From Streptomyces canus (GTDB taxonomy: Bacteria > Actinomycetota > Actinomycetes > Streptomycetales > Streptomycetaceae), in contig NZ_JAUSWW010000001.1 in assembly GCF_030815415.1 (NCBI RefSeq), positions 4,712,001 to 4,776,000 on the forward strand: a stretch of DNA of 64,000 bases, written 5' to 3'. Below the pieces are notes generated by a model. The model searched no databases and was not told where the DNA came from. It was given only the letters and a program-made list of their open reading frames with translations. Shown here one piece after another: positions 15,609 through 23,238 of the stretch. Every line of letters starts with the position of its first letter. Position 1 is the first letter of the stretch. A program made the position numbers and the translations under genes.

Positions 15609-16718
15609 TCACTGCTCGCGACAGAACTCGTCGATGGGGTAGCCGACATGGCGATCGGCCGTCGGCAGATGGCCGAGGATCTTGTCTCCGGGGCGGAGTT
15701 CCGTGCTGTTGAGCACGGCACCCCCCGGACCGAGGACTCTGACGTGCCAGTCGTCCTGGAGGATGAGGTTCACGGTCTGCCCGTTGGGCGCCACCGCGTC
15801 GACGGAGATCAGAGGCCGTGTCTCGATCTTCACGCGCCCCACGCTGACCACGCGGGTGCGCCCCTTCGTGTCGACAGCCAACACCTTGCTGCCCGCGACG
15901 AGTTCGCTGAGGTAATGGGTACGGCCGTGGTGCGAGACGGTGTACGAGTGGATCGCGCCCGCGTTGACCCGGAACGGCCTCGTCGGCATGTAGGGAAGGG
16001 GATGGGTCTCACTGACGCACAGGACCATGCCCTTCGAGTGCGAGCCGACCAGGATCCCCTCGTCCTTGCCGAGATAGCTGCAGGTGTCGACGCAGGCGCG
16101 CTCGCCCATGCCGATGTGGGCGGTCGCCGTGACCTCCAGTTCGACCAGCGGGATCTCCCCCGTGGTGGTCCCGGCGGCCTGCTTCAGAGCGGTGGCGTCG
16201 CCGACGGACCGCGCGGGCATGAGCACCCCGTCGGAGCCCAGTTCGAGCACGCCGAAGATGATCCGGGCCTCCTCCGCGTCGGCGGCCGTCGTCACGACGG
16301 TCCCGTCGCACCCGGCCGCCGCCGCGATGACGATCTCCAGCGGGATCTTCGTGGGATCGCGGAAGTCCAGGAGACTCCACCGCTCGGTCCGGGCCGACAG
16401 ACAGGCCGTCTCCAGGCTGTCCGCGTCCACGATCTCGACGTAGCGGCCGAACTCGATTGCCGGGTACGCCTCGGCGAGCTTGGCGCGGTCATCGGCGCTG
16501 CCGGAGACCAGGACCAGGTCGGCGCCTGCGAAGCCGTCCGCCGGCGCGCCGCCGTCGTGCACGAGGACCCTGCGGACCGTCGGGGGAAGATCGGCCAGCA
16601 TCGTCATGTCGGCGGCGACGACGGCGTCGATGCGTTGATGTACGGCCTCTTCGAGCACCGCCGGTGCAAGATCGCCGACCTTGCGTATGTCAAGCCAGCA
16701 CAGCTTGCTGTCCGTCAC
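15609..16718 (-). CDS. Type II 3-dehydroquinate synthase homologue (GriH-like, 3,4-AHBA formation)
   Basis: 369 residues from a GTG start, belonging to the archaeal-type DHQ synthase II family (MJ1249 type), not AroB. In actinomycete secondary metabolism this family (GriH in grixazone, and homologues in manumycin-, ferroverdin- and cremeomycin-type pathways) turns the C7 amino-sugar phosphate made by a GriI-type aldolase into 3-amino-4-hydroxybenzoate. Family landmarks are an N-terminal alpha/beta region followed by the conserved C-terminal half: GERACVDTCSYLGKDEGILV, GSHSKGMVLCVSETH and RPFRVNAGAIHSYTV. The start lies inside the preceding aldolase gene (29 bp overlap). Paired with an aldolase and a ligase, it supports 3,4-AHBA supply rather than primary shikimate metabolism. 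The exact product is inferred. Confidence 0.88.
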   Translation of the reverse strand: MTDSKLCWLDIRKVGDLAPAVLEEAVHQRIDAVVAADMTMLADLPPTVRRVLVHDGGAPADGFAGADLVLVSGSADDRAKLAEAYPAIEFGRYVEIVDADSLETACLSARTERWSLLDFRDPTKIPLEIVIAAAAGCDGTVVTTAADAEEARIIFGVLELGSDGVLMPARSVGDATALKQAAGTTTGEIPLVELEVTATAHIGMGERACVDTCSYLGKDEGILVGSHSKGMVLCVSETHPLPYMPTRPFRVNAGAIHSYTVSHHGRTHYLSELVAGSKVLAVDTKGRTRVVSVGRVKIETRPLISVDAVAPNGQTVNLILQDDWHVRVLGPGGAVLNSTELRPGDKILGHLPTADRHVGYPIDEFCREQ

Positions 16719-17544
16719 GCTGGTGTCCCCTCGTCATGTGGTCGAATGGTGCTGCCGGTTCGCCGGCCGGCTGCCGGTGCACGAGCCGCGCCACCCGCGC
16801 GGCTGTCCGCTGCGGGTCGCCGGACTGGAAGATGTTTCGCCCCATCGCGACGCCCAGCGCACCGCCCGCGAGAACCTCGCCGACGAAGTCGAGGACGCCG
16901 TCCTCCGTGGCCCGCGGAGGGCCGCCGGCAATGAGGACCGGGACCGGGCAGCCCTCGGTGAGCGCCACCAGGTCGGGCAGGGATCCCGGGAAGGACGTCT
17001 TGATCAGGTCGACCCCCAGATCGGCCGCGATGGTCACCGCGTGGGCCACGAGCGCGGGGTCCTGCGGGTCGGCGATGCGCGGTCCGCGCGGATACACCAT
17101 GGCCATGAGCGGCAGGTTCCAGCGGTCGCAGGCGTCGGAGATCCGGCCGAGGTCGGCGATCTGCCGGCGCTCGTCGTCGCAGCCCAGGTTGACGTGCACG
17201 CTCACCGCGTCCGCCCCGAGGCGCAGCGCCTCCTCGACCTCCGTGACGAGGTACTTGGCGTCCGGGTCCGGGGCCTGTCCGGTGCTCGCGTTGAGATGGA
17301 TGATCAGCGACATGTCGGCGAACCGCTCCGGGCGGATGTGCCGAACGCTGCCCTTGTGCACCACGATCGCGTCGACGCCGCCCGCCGCGAGCTGGCCCGC
17401 GAGCAGATCGATGGAGCTGTTCCTCGGCACTACGGGACCGTCGCTGATCGAGTGGTCCAGGGGCGTGATCATCAGCCCGGACGTGGTGTGGTGGTGCAGC
17501 CGCCGCAAGCGCAACGACCGCGCGAAATGCCCGTGAGGAATCAT
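16690..17544 (-). CDS. DhnA/FBA class I-type aldolase (GriI-like)
   Basis: 284 residues. Homologous to 2-amino-3,7-dideoxyhept-6-ulosonate synthases; GriI condenses aspartate semialdehyde with dihydroxyacetone phosphate on the way to 3,4-AHBA. The Schiff-base lysine is Lys182 in GVDLIKTSFPG. Other class landmarks are MITPLDHSISDGP (25-37), VSVHVNLG (115-122) and the phosphate-binding PVLIAGGPP loop. The start overlaps the stop of the ligase gene (ATGA), and its 3' end overlaps the GriH-like gene, so ligase, aldolase and synthase form one coupled operon. The first ~20 residues are Arg/His-rich and may not be needed for catalysis. Confidence 0.88.
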   Translation of the reverse strand: MIPHGHFARSLRLRRLHHHTTSGLMITPLDHSISDGPVVPRNSSIDLLAGQLAAGGVDAIVVHKGSVRHIRPERFADMSLIIHLNASTGQAPDPDAKYLVTEVEEALRLGADAVSVHVNLGCDDERRQIADLGRISDACDRWNLPLMAMVYPRGPRIADPQDPALVAHAVTIAADLGVDLIKTSFPGSLPDLVALTEGCPVPVLIAGGPPRATEDGVLDFVGEVLAGGALGVAMGRNIFQSGDPQRTAARVARLVHRQPAGEPAAPFDHMTRGHQRDGQQAVLA

Positions 17545-19100
17545 TGCGCGTCCTTTCGGCCTTCAAGTACTGCGTAGTCGGGCTTTCCTGAGGGATTGAG
17601 GGGTATCTCCGCCCACCAGGAGAATTTCTCCGGAACGTGGGCCGCCGACAGCGAGGCGGCGACATGGGCGCGCAGTTCGTCGATGCTCCCGCGGGCACCG
17701 GCGCGGAGCTGTACAGCGGCTTCCAGGTGCTCGGCGTACTCCGTGTCACGGATTCCGTACACCACGGCATTCGCCACGTCGGCATGCCGTAGCAGAACGT
17801 CCTGGACCGACGACGGATGGATCTTTATCCCATTCGCCTTGACGACACTGCCGATTCGGCCGAGCAGATGGAGGTATCCGTACCTGTCCCAGTGGCCGAG
17901 ATCTCCGGTGCGGAGCCAGCCGTCGTGCATCGCGGGGCCGACGAGTTCCTCCTCGCCGACGTAACCGTCCATGAGGGTCGGCGACCTGACGCATATTTCG
18001 CCGGTCTCTCCGCGCTCGACCGCCCCGTCGGAGTCGAGGTCGCGGATTTCCATCTCCACCCAAGGAAAGGGGCGGCCGACGCTGGACAGGAGTTCCGGTT
18101 CGCCGTGGTCCAGCGGAGTCAGGGTGCACATGCCGCCGGCCTCGGTGCTGCCGTAGAGCTGGGCCAGGGCCGGTCCGAAGACGCGTGCCGCCCGGGCGAT
18201 GCGGGACGGGGCGGCAGCCGTACCGCTGTAGAGGACCTGGCGCAGCGCCGGGAAGACGGCGTCCTCGATGCCGGGCTGCTCGATGAGCCGGTAGAGGTGC
18301 GGTACCGCGAGGTACACGTCGGTCACCCGCTGTTCGGTCAGCGCGTGCAGCACGTCGTCGACGTCGAAGCCGTTGTGCAGCACCACCGTGCCGCCCGCGG
18401 CAAGCGCCGCGTCCGCCATCGTCGCTGTGGCGTGGCTGACCGGCGTGACCGACAGGAGCGTCGGCCGCTGGTCCGGTGCGGAGACGCCGAAGGACAGGTC
18501 GACGAGCCAGCCCCGCACTCCGAAGGAGCGGCGCACGAGCTTGGGCCGGCCGGTGGTGCCGCTGGTCAGGTCCACGACCGCCGGGTCGTCCGGCGCGTAG
18601 GGGGCGGCCGGGGGCAGGTCCACGGTGTCCGGTACGGCGTCGTCACCGGTGAGCGTGACGAGTGCGGTGCCGTCGCGGTTCTCGCACAGAGCCCGGCCGC
18701 GGCGGACGTTGGGGCCGTCGACCACCAGCACGCGCGCGCCGGTGGCCCGCAGCAGCCGTCTCTGCTCGGCCGCCGGCAGTTCGTCCGCGTCGGACCGGGC
18801 GTTCATGGAGCGGATATGGATCACGGCGGCGCCGCGCAAGTGGACGCCGTAGCGCGCGGCGAGCATGGCCGCGCAGTTCGGTTCGGTGAGTACGGCCACG
18901 GTGTCGCCTGGGCCGATTCCCGCCCGTGCGAGGGAAGTTGCGGCGCTCGTCACGGACCGGTGGAAATCGGCGGCGGTGACGTCACCGTTCCAGGAATGCA
19001 CGGCGATTCTCTCCGGATCCTTCTCCAGCTCTTCCAGAATGCGCAGAACATAGTGCCGGGTCTGTGTCATGTGGCTGTTCAGCGTCTGCCCCGTAGACAT
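17541..19100 (-). CDS. AMP-dependent acyl/aryl-CoA ligase, probably activating the AHBA unit
   Basis: 519 residues from ATG 19100 (MSTGQTLNSHMTQTRHY); ATG 19070 is the alternative but lacks a ribosome site. ANL-superfamily motifs are complete: P-loop TSGTTGRPK (179-187), YGSTEAGG (316-323), WLRTGDLGHW (395-404), RIGSVVKANGIKIHP (415-429) and the C-terminal catalytic lysine in NPSGKPDY. It forms an adenylate and then a thioester or amide. First in the operon with the AHBA genes, it most likely activates 3,4-AHBA or a derivative for attachment to the peptide, as adenylating enzymes do for side-ring acids in nosiheptide. No carrier protein is encoded nearby, so CoA is the likelier acceptor. Diazotising ligase-like enzymes such as CreM are an alternative, but no nitrite-forming genes are present. 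Confidence 0.87.
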   Translation of the reverse strand: MSTGQTLNSHMTQTRHYVLRILEELEKDPERIAVHSWNGDVTAADFHRSVTSAATSLARAGIGPGDTVAVLTEPNCAAMLAARYGVHLRGAAVIHIRSMNARSDADELPAAEQRRLLRATGARVLVVDGPNVRRGRALCENRDGTALVTLTGDDAVPDTVDLPPAAPYAPDDPAVVDLTSGTTGRPKLVRRSFGVRGWLVDLSFGVSAPDQRPTLLSVTPVSHATATMADAALAAGGTVVLHNGFDVDDVLHALTEQRVTDVYLAVPHLYRLIEQPGIEDAVFPALRQVLYSGTAAAPSRIARAARVFGPALAQLYGSTEAGGMCTLTPLDHGEPELLSSVGRPFPWVEMEIRDLDSDGAVERGETGEICVRSPTLMDGYVGEEELVGPAMHDGWLRTGDLGHWDRYGYLHLLGRIGSVVKANGIKIHPSSVQDVLLRHADVANAVVYGIRDTEYAEHLEAAVQLRAGARGSIDELRAHVAASLSAAHVPEKFSWWAEIPLNPSGKPDYAVLEGRKDAQ

Positions 19101-19257
19101 TCCCGTCCCATCTTCCGTCGCGGCACATCGAGTGATCAGCAACAATCCTGGAAGGGCGGGGACGGCACACGCAAGCGTCCCGTCGAGGCGGATGACAATC
19201 ATCATCAGCCGTGAAACAAAGGTAATTCGACGGCCACTTGAAGCAATTCCGGCGGCC

Positions 19258-19275
19258 CCATGACCAATGTCATGG
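19258..19275. promoter_or_regulatory. Perfect inverted repeat in the divergent promoter region
   Basis: CCATGAC-CAAT-GTCATGG, a 7-bp perfect palindrome with a 4-base spacer between the divergent ligase and dehydrogenase genes. It overlaps the first copy of the shared 26-bp motif. Confidence 0.5.
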
Positions 19276-19293
19276 ACCAACTGATCCTCGTCA
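19268..19293 (+). promoter_or_regulatory. Shared cluster motif, copy a
   Basis: Starts TGTCATG, carries TGA at positions 15-17 and ends CGTCA, in the same 26-bp register as copies b, c and d. It lies 73 bp before the SagB-type gene and 168 bp before the divergent ligase operon. Confidence 0.5.
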
Positions 19294-19365
19294 TCGGTCT
19301 CTTGCCACGGGTGACAGCCGCCGCACGACCATAGGAGATCCGTATTCACGATTTCGGAGGTCAGC

Positions 19366-20913
19366 ATGCGACCTGGTAACCCGTGGCCCGAAGTCGAGTA
19401 CCTCGTAGGCTTCCGGGACGACGTCCGGGTCGGGTTCGACGCCACGTCGGTCAGCCTCGCCACACCCGTGAGCACCTTCGCCGTCCGGCTACCCGAGGGG
19501 GGTGTCCGGGACGCCCTCGCCCGGCTCGCCGGTGACCTCGTCCCCATGGACAAGGCCCTCGATGGACTCGGCCCCGCCGAACGCGTCCAGTTCCAGCGCC
19601 TGTTGGGCCGTATCGGACGTCTGCTCGTGCGGGGCGTACGGATCGACGGGCGAGAGCTGATCCGACTCGAGCACACCGCGTACGACGCGGCTCCCGAGGC
19701 CGCGGACGTACGACCGGACAGCCTGGTGAGGCTGTCCCGGTTCGCCCTGTGCCGCACCAGGTCCGGGACGTTGGTGCTGGAGTCGCCGCTGGCCAAGGTC
19801 AGGGTGCTGCTGGTCCACCGGGCCGCCCGGGCGCTCGTTGCGTCGCTCGCCGCCGCTGCGCGCGTCGGCGATCTCGCCGAGTCGGCCGGCGGCGGCCTGA
19901 CGGCGGATGAGGCCGGCGCGCTGCTGGGCCTGCTGGCCAGCGCCGGATTCGTCGAAGTCCGTTCACCCGGCGAGGAGTTCGACGGGAACTTCGAAGAGGG
20001 CTTCGGCAAGGAGGAGGATCCGACCCTGCGGCAATGGGACTTCCACGACCTGCTGTTCCACTCGCGCATCCGCAGCGGACGGTTCGACGAACCGCTGGGC
20101 GGCGTGTTCCCGCACAAGGGGAAGCTCGCCCCGCGCCCCGCGGTCAAACCGCCGCCCGACGGGCCCTCGGTCGCCCTGCACCGCCCCTCGCTGGAAGACG
20201 TCACCCGGCGCGACCCCGGCCTGACCGCGGCGCTGGAAGGCCGCAGGTCGTTCCGCAGCTACGGCGAACAGCCGCTCACCGTCGAGCAGATCGGCGAATT
20301 CCTCTACCGGGTGGGCCGGGTCAGGACCCGCTTCGTCCCGTCCGAGGGCGACGAACCGGGCGGCGAGATCGTCTCGCGCCCCTATCCCACCGGCGGCTCG
20401 GCCTTCGAGCTCGAGCTGTACCTGACCATCCAGCGGTGTACGGGCATCGATCAGGGCATCTACTACTACGACCCGGTCGGGCACCGGCTCGTCCTGGTGA
20501 ACGGCGATCCCCTCGACCGCAGGGCGATGCTGGAAGTGGCGTCCGCGGCGACGTCCAGGGAGGCCGACCCCGACGTCCTGCTCACGATGACCTCCCGTTT
20601 CCAGCGACTGTCCTGGAAGTACAGCGGCATGGCTTACGCGACAACCCTGCGGCACACCGGCGTGCTGTACCAGACCATGTACCTGGTGGCGACGGCGATG
20701 GGGATGGCCCCGTGCGGTCTGGGCATCGGGAACGCCGACATGTCGGCGCGTGTCCTCGGCCTCGACTATCTACAGGAGTCGTCCGTGGGCGATTTCATCC
20801 TGGGCAGCCGGCCGCCGGGCGACCCCGGCATCTGGGACCGGGAACAGGGCTGGGAGTGGGTCAACGACCCGGAGTGGGCTGCATGGGCCGGCTCGGAGCT
20901 GCGCCGGGCCTGA
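19366..20913 (+). CDS. SagB-type azoline dehydrogenase (first of two)
   Basis: 515 residues. The C-terminal half (about 280-500) is a nitroreductase-fold FMN domain of the SagB/McbC type: RRSFRSYGEQPLTVEQIGEF near 292, then PYPTGGSAFELELYLT, QGIYYYDP and MYLVATAMGMAPCGLGIG. Such enzymes oxidise azolines to thiazoles or oxazoles in azole-containing RiPPs. The N-terminal half resembles the winged-helix and linker region common in SagB-type proteins. The start at 19366 has GGAGGT eight bases upstream. It is transcribed ahead of the precursor gene but separated from it by a terminator. It is only distantly similar in layout to the second dehydrogenase at 29.5 kb. Confidence 0.85.
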   Translation: MRPGNPWPEVEYLVGFRDDVRVGFDATSVSLATPVSTFAVRLPEGGVRDALARLAGDLVPMDKALDGLGPAERVQFQRLLGRIGRLLVRGVRIDGRELIRLEHTAYDAAPEAADVRPDSLVRLSRFALCRTRSGTLVLESPLAKVRVLLVHRAARALVASLAAAARVGDLAESAGGGLTADEAGALLGLLASAGFVEVRSPGEEFDGNFEEGFGKEEDPTLRQWDFHDLLFHSRIRSGRFDEPLGGVFPHKGKLAPRPAVKPPPDGPSVALHRPSLEDVTRRDPGLTAALEGRRSFRSYGEQPLTVEQIGEFLYRVGRVRTRFVPSEGDEPGGEIVSRPYPTGGSAFELELYLTIQRCTGIDQGIYYYDPVGHRLVLVNGDPLDRRAMLEVASAATSREADPDVLLTMTSRFQRLSWKYSGMAYATTLRHTGVLYQTMYLVATAMGMAPCGLGIGNADMSARVLGLDYLQESSVGDFILGSRPPGDPGIWDREQGWEWVNDPEWAAWAGSELRRA

Positions 20914-20939
20914 GCACACGGAAAGAAATTGAGAATTGA

Positions 20940-20974
20940 GCCCCCATCGAATAGGTGGGGGCATTCATTTTCCC
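20940..20974 (+). terminator. Rho-independent terminator after the SagB-type gene
   Basis: GCCCCCA and TGGGGGC (20940-20946, 20956-20962) pair perfectly around a nine-base loop and are followed by ATTCATTTT. Confidence 0.85.
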
Positions 20975-21016
20975 ATTCGACGGAACTCGGAATTCCACTT
21001 GCCTGCTCGTGATATC

Positions 21017-21042
21017 AGTAATCGCGCACGTGACAAGTGTCA
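21017..21042 (+). promoter_or_regulatory. Shared cluster motif, copy b
   Basis: Ends in the perfect palindrome TGACA-AG-TGTCA (21031-21042); the upstream half is weaker (AGTAATC). It lies 98 bp before the precursor ATG. The continuation TGTCAATC also matches copy d. Confidence 0.5.
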
Positions 21043-21087
21043 ATCGAAGGCGCCACACGCTGGTTTCCGGCCAGGAAATTCGAAATA

Positions 21088-21123
21088 GTTTCCTTGTGCG
21101 GCCGTCCGGTCGCACAAGGAAAC
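21088..21123 (+). promoter_or_regulatory. Perfect 13-bp-stem hairpin in the precursor leader
   Basis: GTTTCCTTGTGCG and CGCACAAGGAAAC pair perfectly around a ten-base loop. The arm ends four bases before the GAGGAG ribosome site (21128-21133). No T tract follows, so it is not a simple terminator. It could stabilise the mRNA, act as an operator, or gate translation of the precursor. Confidence 0.75.
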
Positions 21124-21139
21124 TGTTGAGGAGTTCTCA

Positions 21140-21316
21140 ATGAACACCATCTCGGTCAACTCTGCCGACGTCGAGCAGGTCTTCGCCTCGTTCGACGTGA
21201 CCGAACTGGAGGTCCTGGAGGTCTCGCAGGGCGTGGCCCTGCCCGAGATGGGCGCCTCCGGCGGCAGCGGCGGCACGTCGTCGTCCTCGTCGACCTGCTC
21301 TTCGTCCACCTGCTGA
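21140..21316 (+). CDS. Thiopeptide-type RiPP precursor peptide
   Basis: A 58-residue peptide beginning MNTISVNSADVEQVFASFDV with an acidic leader (TELEVLEVSQ) ending LPEMGA, the end seen in thiazolylpeptide leaders such as thiomuracin (PEVGA). Predicted core: SGGSGGTSSSSSTCSSSTC, 19 residues with 11 Ser, 3 Thr, 2 Cys and 4 Gly minus none hydrophobic. Ser1 could pair with Ser10, 11 or 12 to form a central pyridine; Cys14 and Cys19 and some Ser/Thr could become azoles, and other Ser dehydroalanine. Nothing hydrophobic or aromatic is in the core, unlike classical thiopeptides. GAGGAG seven bases upstream sets the start. It is flanked by its own promoter region and a strong terminator, allowing high expression apart from the enzymes. 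Cleavage site and ring size are inferences. Confidence 0.9.
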   Translation: MNTISVNSADVEQVFASFDVTELEVLEVSQGVALPEMGASGGSGGTSSSSSTCSSSTC

Positions 21317-21345
21317 CGAAGGCCGATCGTCTGATCCGGTGAGAC

Positions 21346-21387
21346 GGACGGCGGTGTTCGCCCCCTCGGGGGTGAACACCGCCGTCC
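21346..21387. terminator. Strong bidirectional terminator after the precursor gene
   Basis: A 19-bp stem (one G-T pair) from GGACGGCGGTGTTCGCCCC and GGGGTGAACACCGCCGTCC around a four-base loop, between convergent genes. Confidence 0.9.
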
Positions 21388-21408
21388 GCCCGGGACCGGG
21401 CCCGTGGA

Positions 21409-21968
21409 TCAGCCTCGGCGGGCGACGTGCAGCGCGGTGGCCCACAGGACGGCGGCGGCCCCGAATCCCAGCAGGACACGGACGTTCGCGGCGTCGACGC
21501 CGCCGGCCAGCGTCAGGACCGCGGCCAACGCCAGGGCCATGAGCAGCGCACCGGTCCACCAGTACTGCGGCTGCGCAAAGGACCGCGCGAGCGGGAGGAA
21601 GTGCAGCCCGACGATCAGGCACACCGCGGCGGGAACGTAAAGCCACAGGCCGAGCCGGCCGAGGAGCAGGATCGCCGCGACGACCGCCACGGTCTGACCG
21701 ATATTCACCTGGCCGAAAACCCGGAAGCTGTTCGGCGCCACCCGGCGCATACGCCTTTGGCCCGGCAGCGCGCCGAACCGGATGGTGAGGGTCACCGCCG
21801 TGACCGCCACGGCCGCCGCCAGCGCGACTATGCAGAACAACGCCGGCGCGGACACCCGAGGTATTAGTCCTGACACCCCCAGGATTTCCCACATCGATGC
21901 GAAAACGGACATGATGACCGCGCCCTGTACGGGCCGGTTTTCGCTCAATTTTCGGCTGCCGGATTCAT
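21409..21968 (-). CDS. Small integral membrane protein, opposite strand within the cluster
   Basis: 186 residues from ATG 21968; ATG 21912 (MSVFASMWEILG) is equally possible. About five hydrophobic segments: SAPALFCIVALAAAVAVTAV, TVAVVAAILLLGRLG, VPAAVCLIVGLHFLPLA, WTGALLMALALAAVLTLAGG and VLLGFGAAAVLWATALHV. The pattern resembles DUF7010-like membrane proteins, with a VGLHFLPLA signature. No catalytic motif. Set against the RiPP genes, divergent from the pyridine-synthase operon and convergent with the precursor, it could be an immunity or transport helper, but this rests only on position. Confidence 0.7.
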
Positions 21969-22019
21969 TGATCACCGGCCCAGCGTACCGCAACGCTTCA
22001 TCCCGAAATGCAGTACAGC

Positions 22020-22045
22020 TGTCATGAAACACATGACGCTTGTCA
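22020..22045 (+). promoter_or_regulatory. Shared cluster motif, copy c
   Basis: Starts TGTCATGAAAC, carries TGAC and ends CTTGTCA. It includes the palindrome GTCATG-AAACA-CATGAC. It lies 57 bp before the main RiPP operon and 52 bp from the divergent membrane gene. Confidence 0.55.
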
Positions 22046-22101
22046 GGAAGTAATCGGCAGTCCTTTTCTGATCGCATTCGATTCTTGAAAGATGAGTGCC
22101 C

Positions 22102-23238
22102 ATGAGTGCCAATGCGCCGGAAGACCACCCCGCAGGAGTCCGGCTCTTCACCAGAGCGCCGGTGACGCTGGGGTGGCTCTCCAGGTCCGTGGTGCCCCTC
22201 GCCCGCGCCGTGCGCGACAGCGGGGGCGCCGTCGTACGGCTGCGTCGGGGATGGCTGCACGGCCCGCACGTGGACATCATCGGCCGGGGTGCGCTGGGCC
22301 AGGAACTCCCCTGGGAGAGCCTGGCACGGCAGCTGGACGCCGGTCCCCTGCCCGGGGACCGGGCGCTGGATGAAGAGACCTACCTCGCGCAGGCACGGGA
22401 GTTCGGCCGGCTGGAAGCGGTGCCGCCGCCGTATCTTCCGATGCGCGAGCACGGGGAAGTCGAGTTCCTCAGCCCGCAGGACGTGGCCCCGGGCGACCCG
22501 CTGCTGCACGGCCTGCGGGAGGCCGAGGTCGTGCACGGTGTGCTGTGCCCGCCGCTGATGAACACGATCGAGGAACTGACCCGGGATCCGTCCCTGGCCA
22601 CCACCCGTCTCGCCGAGGCCTTCGTCGCGCTGGGCGACTCCTACTTCCTGGGGCTGGCCCACGGCGCCTTCTCGTTCCGCTCGCACGCCGAGGCCTTCCT
22701 CGCCTGGGCGGCCCCCAGCAAGGACATGCGCCCGGTGTTCGCCGAGCGCCTGGCCCAGGAGGCGCCCCTGTTGCGCACCGTGGTGGAGCAGCGGCTCGCG
22801 GGGGAGGTCGGCCCTGCTGCGGCCGAGTGGCGTACCGCCTTCGCCTACTCCACCGGTGCCCTGGACAGCGCGGTGACGGAGGGCCGGCTGACGCCCGCGA
22901 TGCTGGACGCGGTCACCGACTCCGTGGACAACACAGCCATGGGCCCGCCCACCGCGCCCGAGGTGGTCCCCCGGGGCAAGCACCCCGACACCGCTTTCCA
23001 CCGGGCCACCGTCGAATCCGGGGTGATCGACAACCCGCCCCCGTGGTTCGCCGCGTATCGCATGCTGATCAACCTCTTCTACCAGCAGCTGCCCGTGCTC
23101 ACCGTCTCCCCGATCCAGCGGTACTACATGTGCTACGCCCTCGCCGAGACGATCGACGAGGTCGTCGGCGAGACCTGGCAGGAGCGGCTGGCCAAGGGAC
23201 AGGTGCGATGGGCAAGGGCCCAGGAGGCCACCCGATGA
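22102..23238 (+). CDS. Candidate thiopeptide pyridine synthase (TbtD/TclM-like)
   Basis: 378 residues, about the size of TbtD-type [4+2] cycloaddition enzymes, which join two dehydroalanines to build the central pyridine and release the leader. It looks like a divergent LanB C-terminal (SpaB_C) fold: VVRLRRGWLHGPHVDIIGRG near the N-terminus parallels FFIRYWQGGPHVRLRV in the elimination protein, and the C-terminus has AYRMLINLFYQQLPVLTVSPIQRYYMCYALAETIDEVVG-type helices split over two stretches. ATG 22102 is used; GTG 22096 and an out-of-frame ATG at 22092 lie just upstream. It overlaps the next gene by ATGA and heads the eight-gene operon. The assignment is by size, context and weak motif likeness; it could be another LanB-derived modifier. 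Confidence 0.65.
   Translation: MSANAPEDHPAGVRLFTRAPVTLGWLSRSVVPLARAVRDSGGAVVRLRRGWLHGPHVDIIGRGALGQELPWESLARQLDAGPLPGDRALDEETYLAQAREFGRLEAVPPPYLPMREHGEVEFLSPQDVAPGDPLLHGLREAEVVHGVLCPPLMNTIEELTRDPSLATTRLAEAFVALGDSYFLGLAHGAFSFRSHAEAFLAWAAPSKDMRPVFAERLAQEAPLLRTVVEQRLAGEVGPAAAEWRTAFAYSTGALDSAVTEGRLTPAMLDAVTDSVDNTAMGPPTAPEVVPRGKHPDTAFHRATVESGVIDNPPPWFAAYRMLINLFYQQLPVLTVSPIQRYYMCYALAETIDEVVGETWQERLAKGQVRWARAQEATR

Noticed and set aside
15609..17544. Primary shikimate-pathway genes
   Set aside because: The aldolase and type II synthase pair could form dehydroquinate in archaea, but streptomycetes use AroB for that. Coupling to a ligase inside a RiPP island points to AHBA.
22545..23234. Extended N-terminus for the LanB glutamylation protein
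   Set aside because: The frame is open only as a shadow of the preceding gene; the ATGA overlap at 23235 and the family start fit better.
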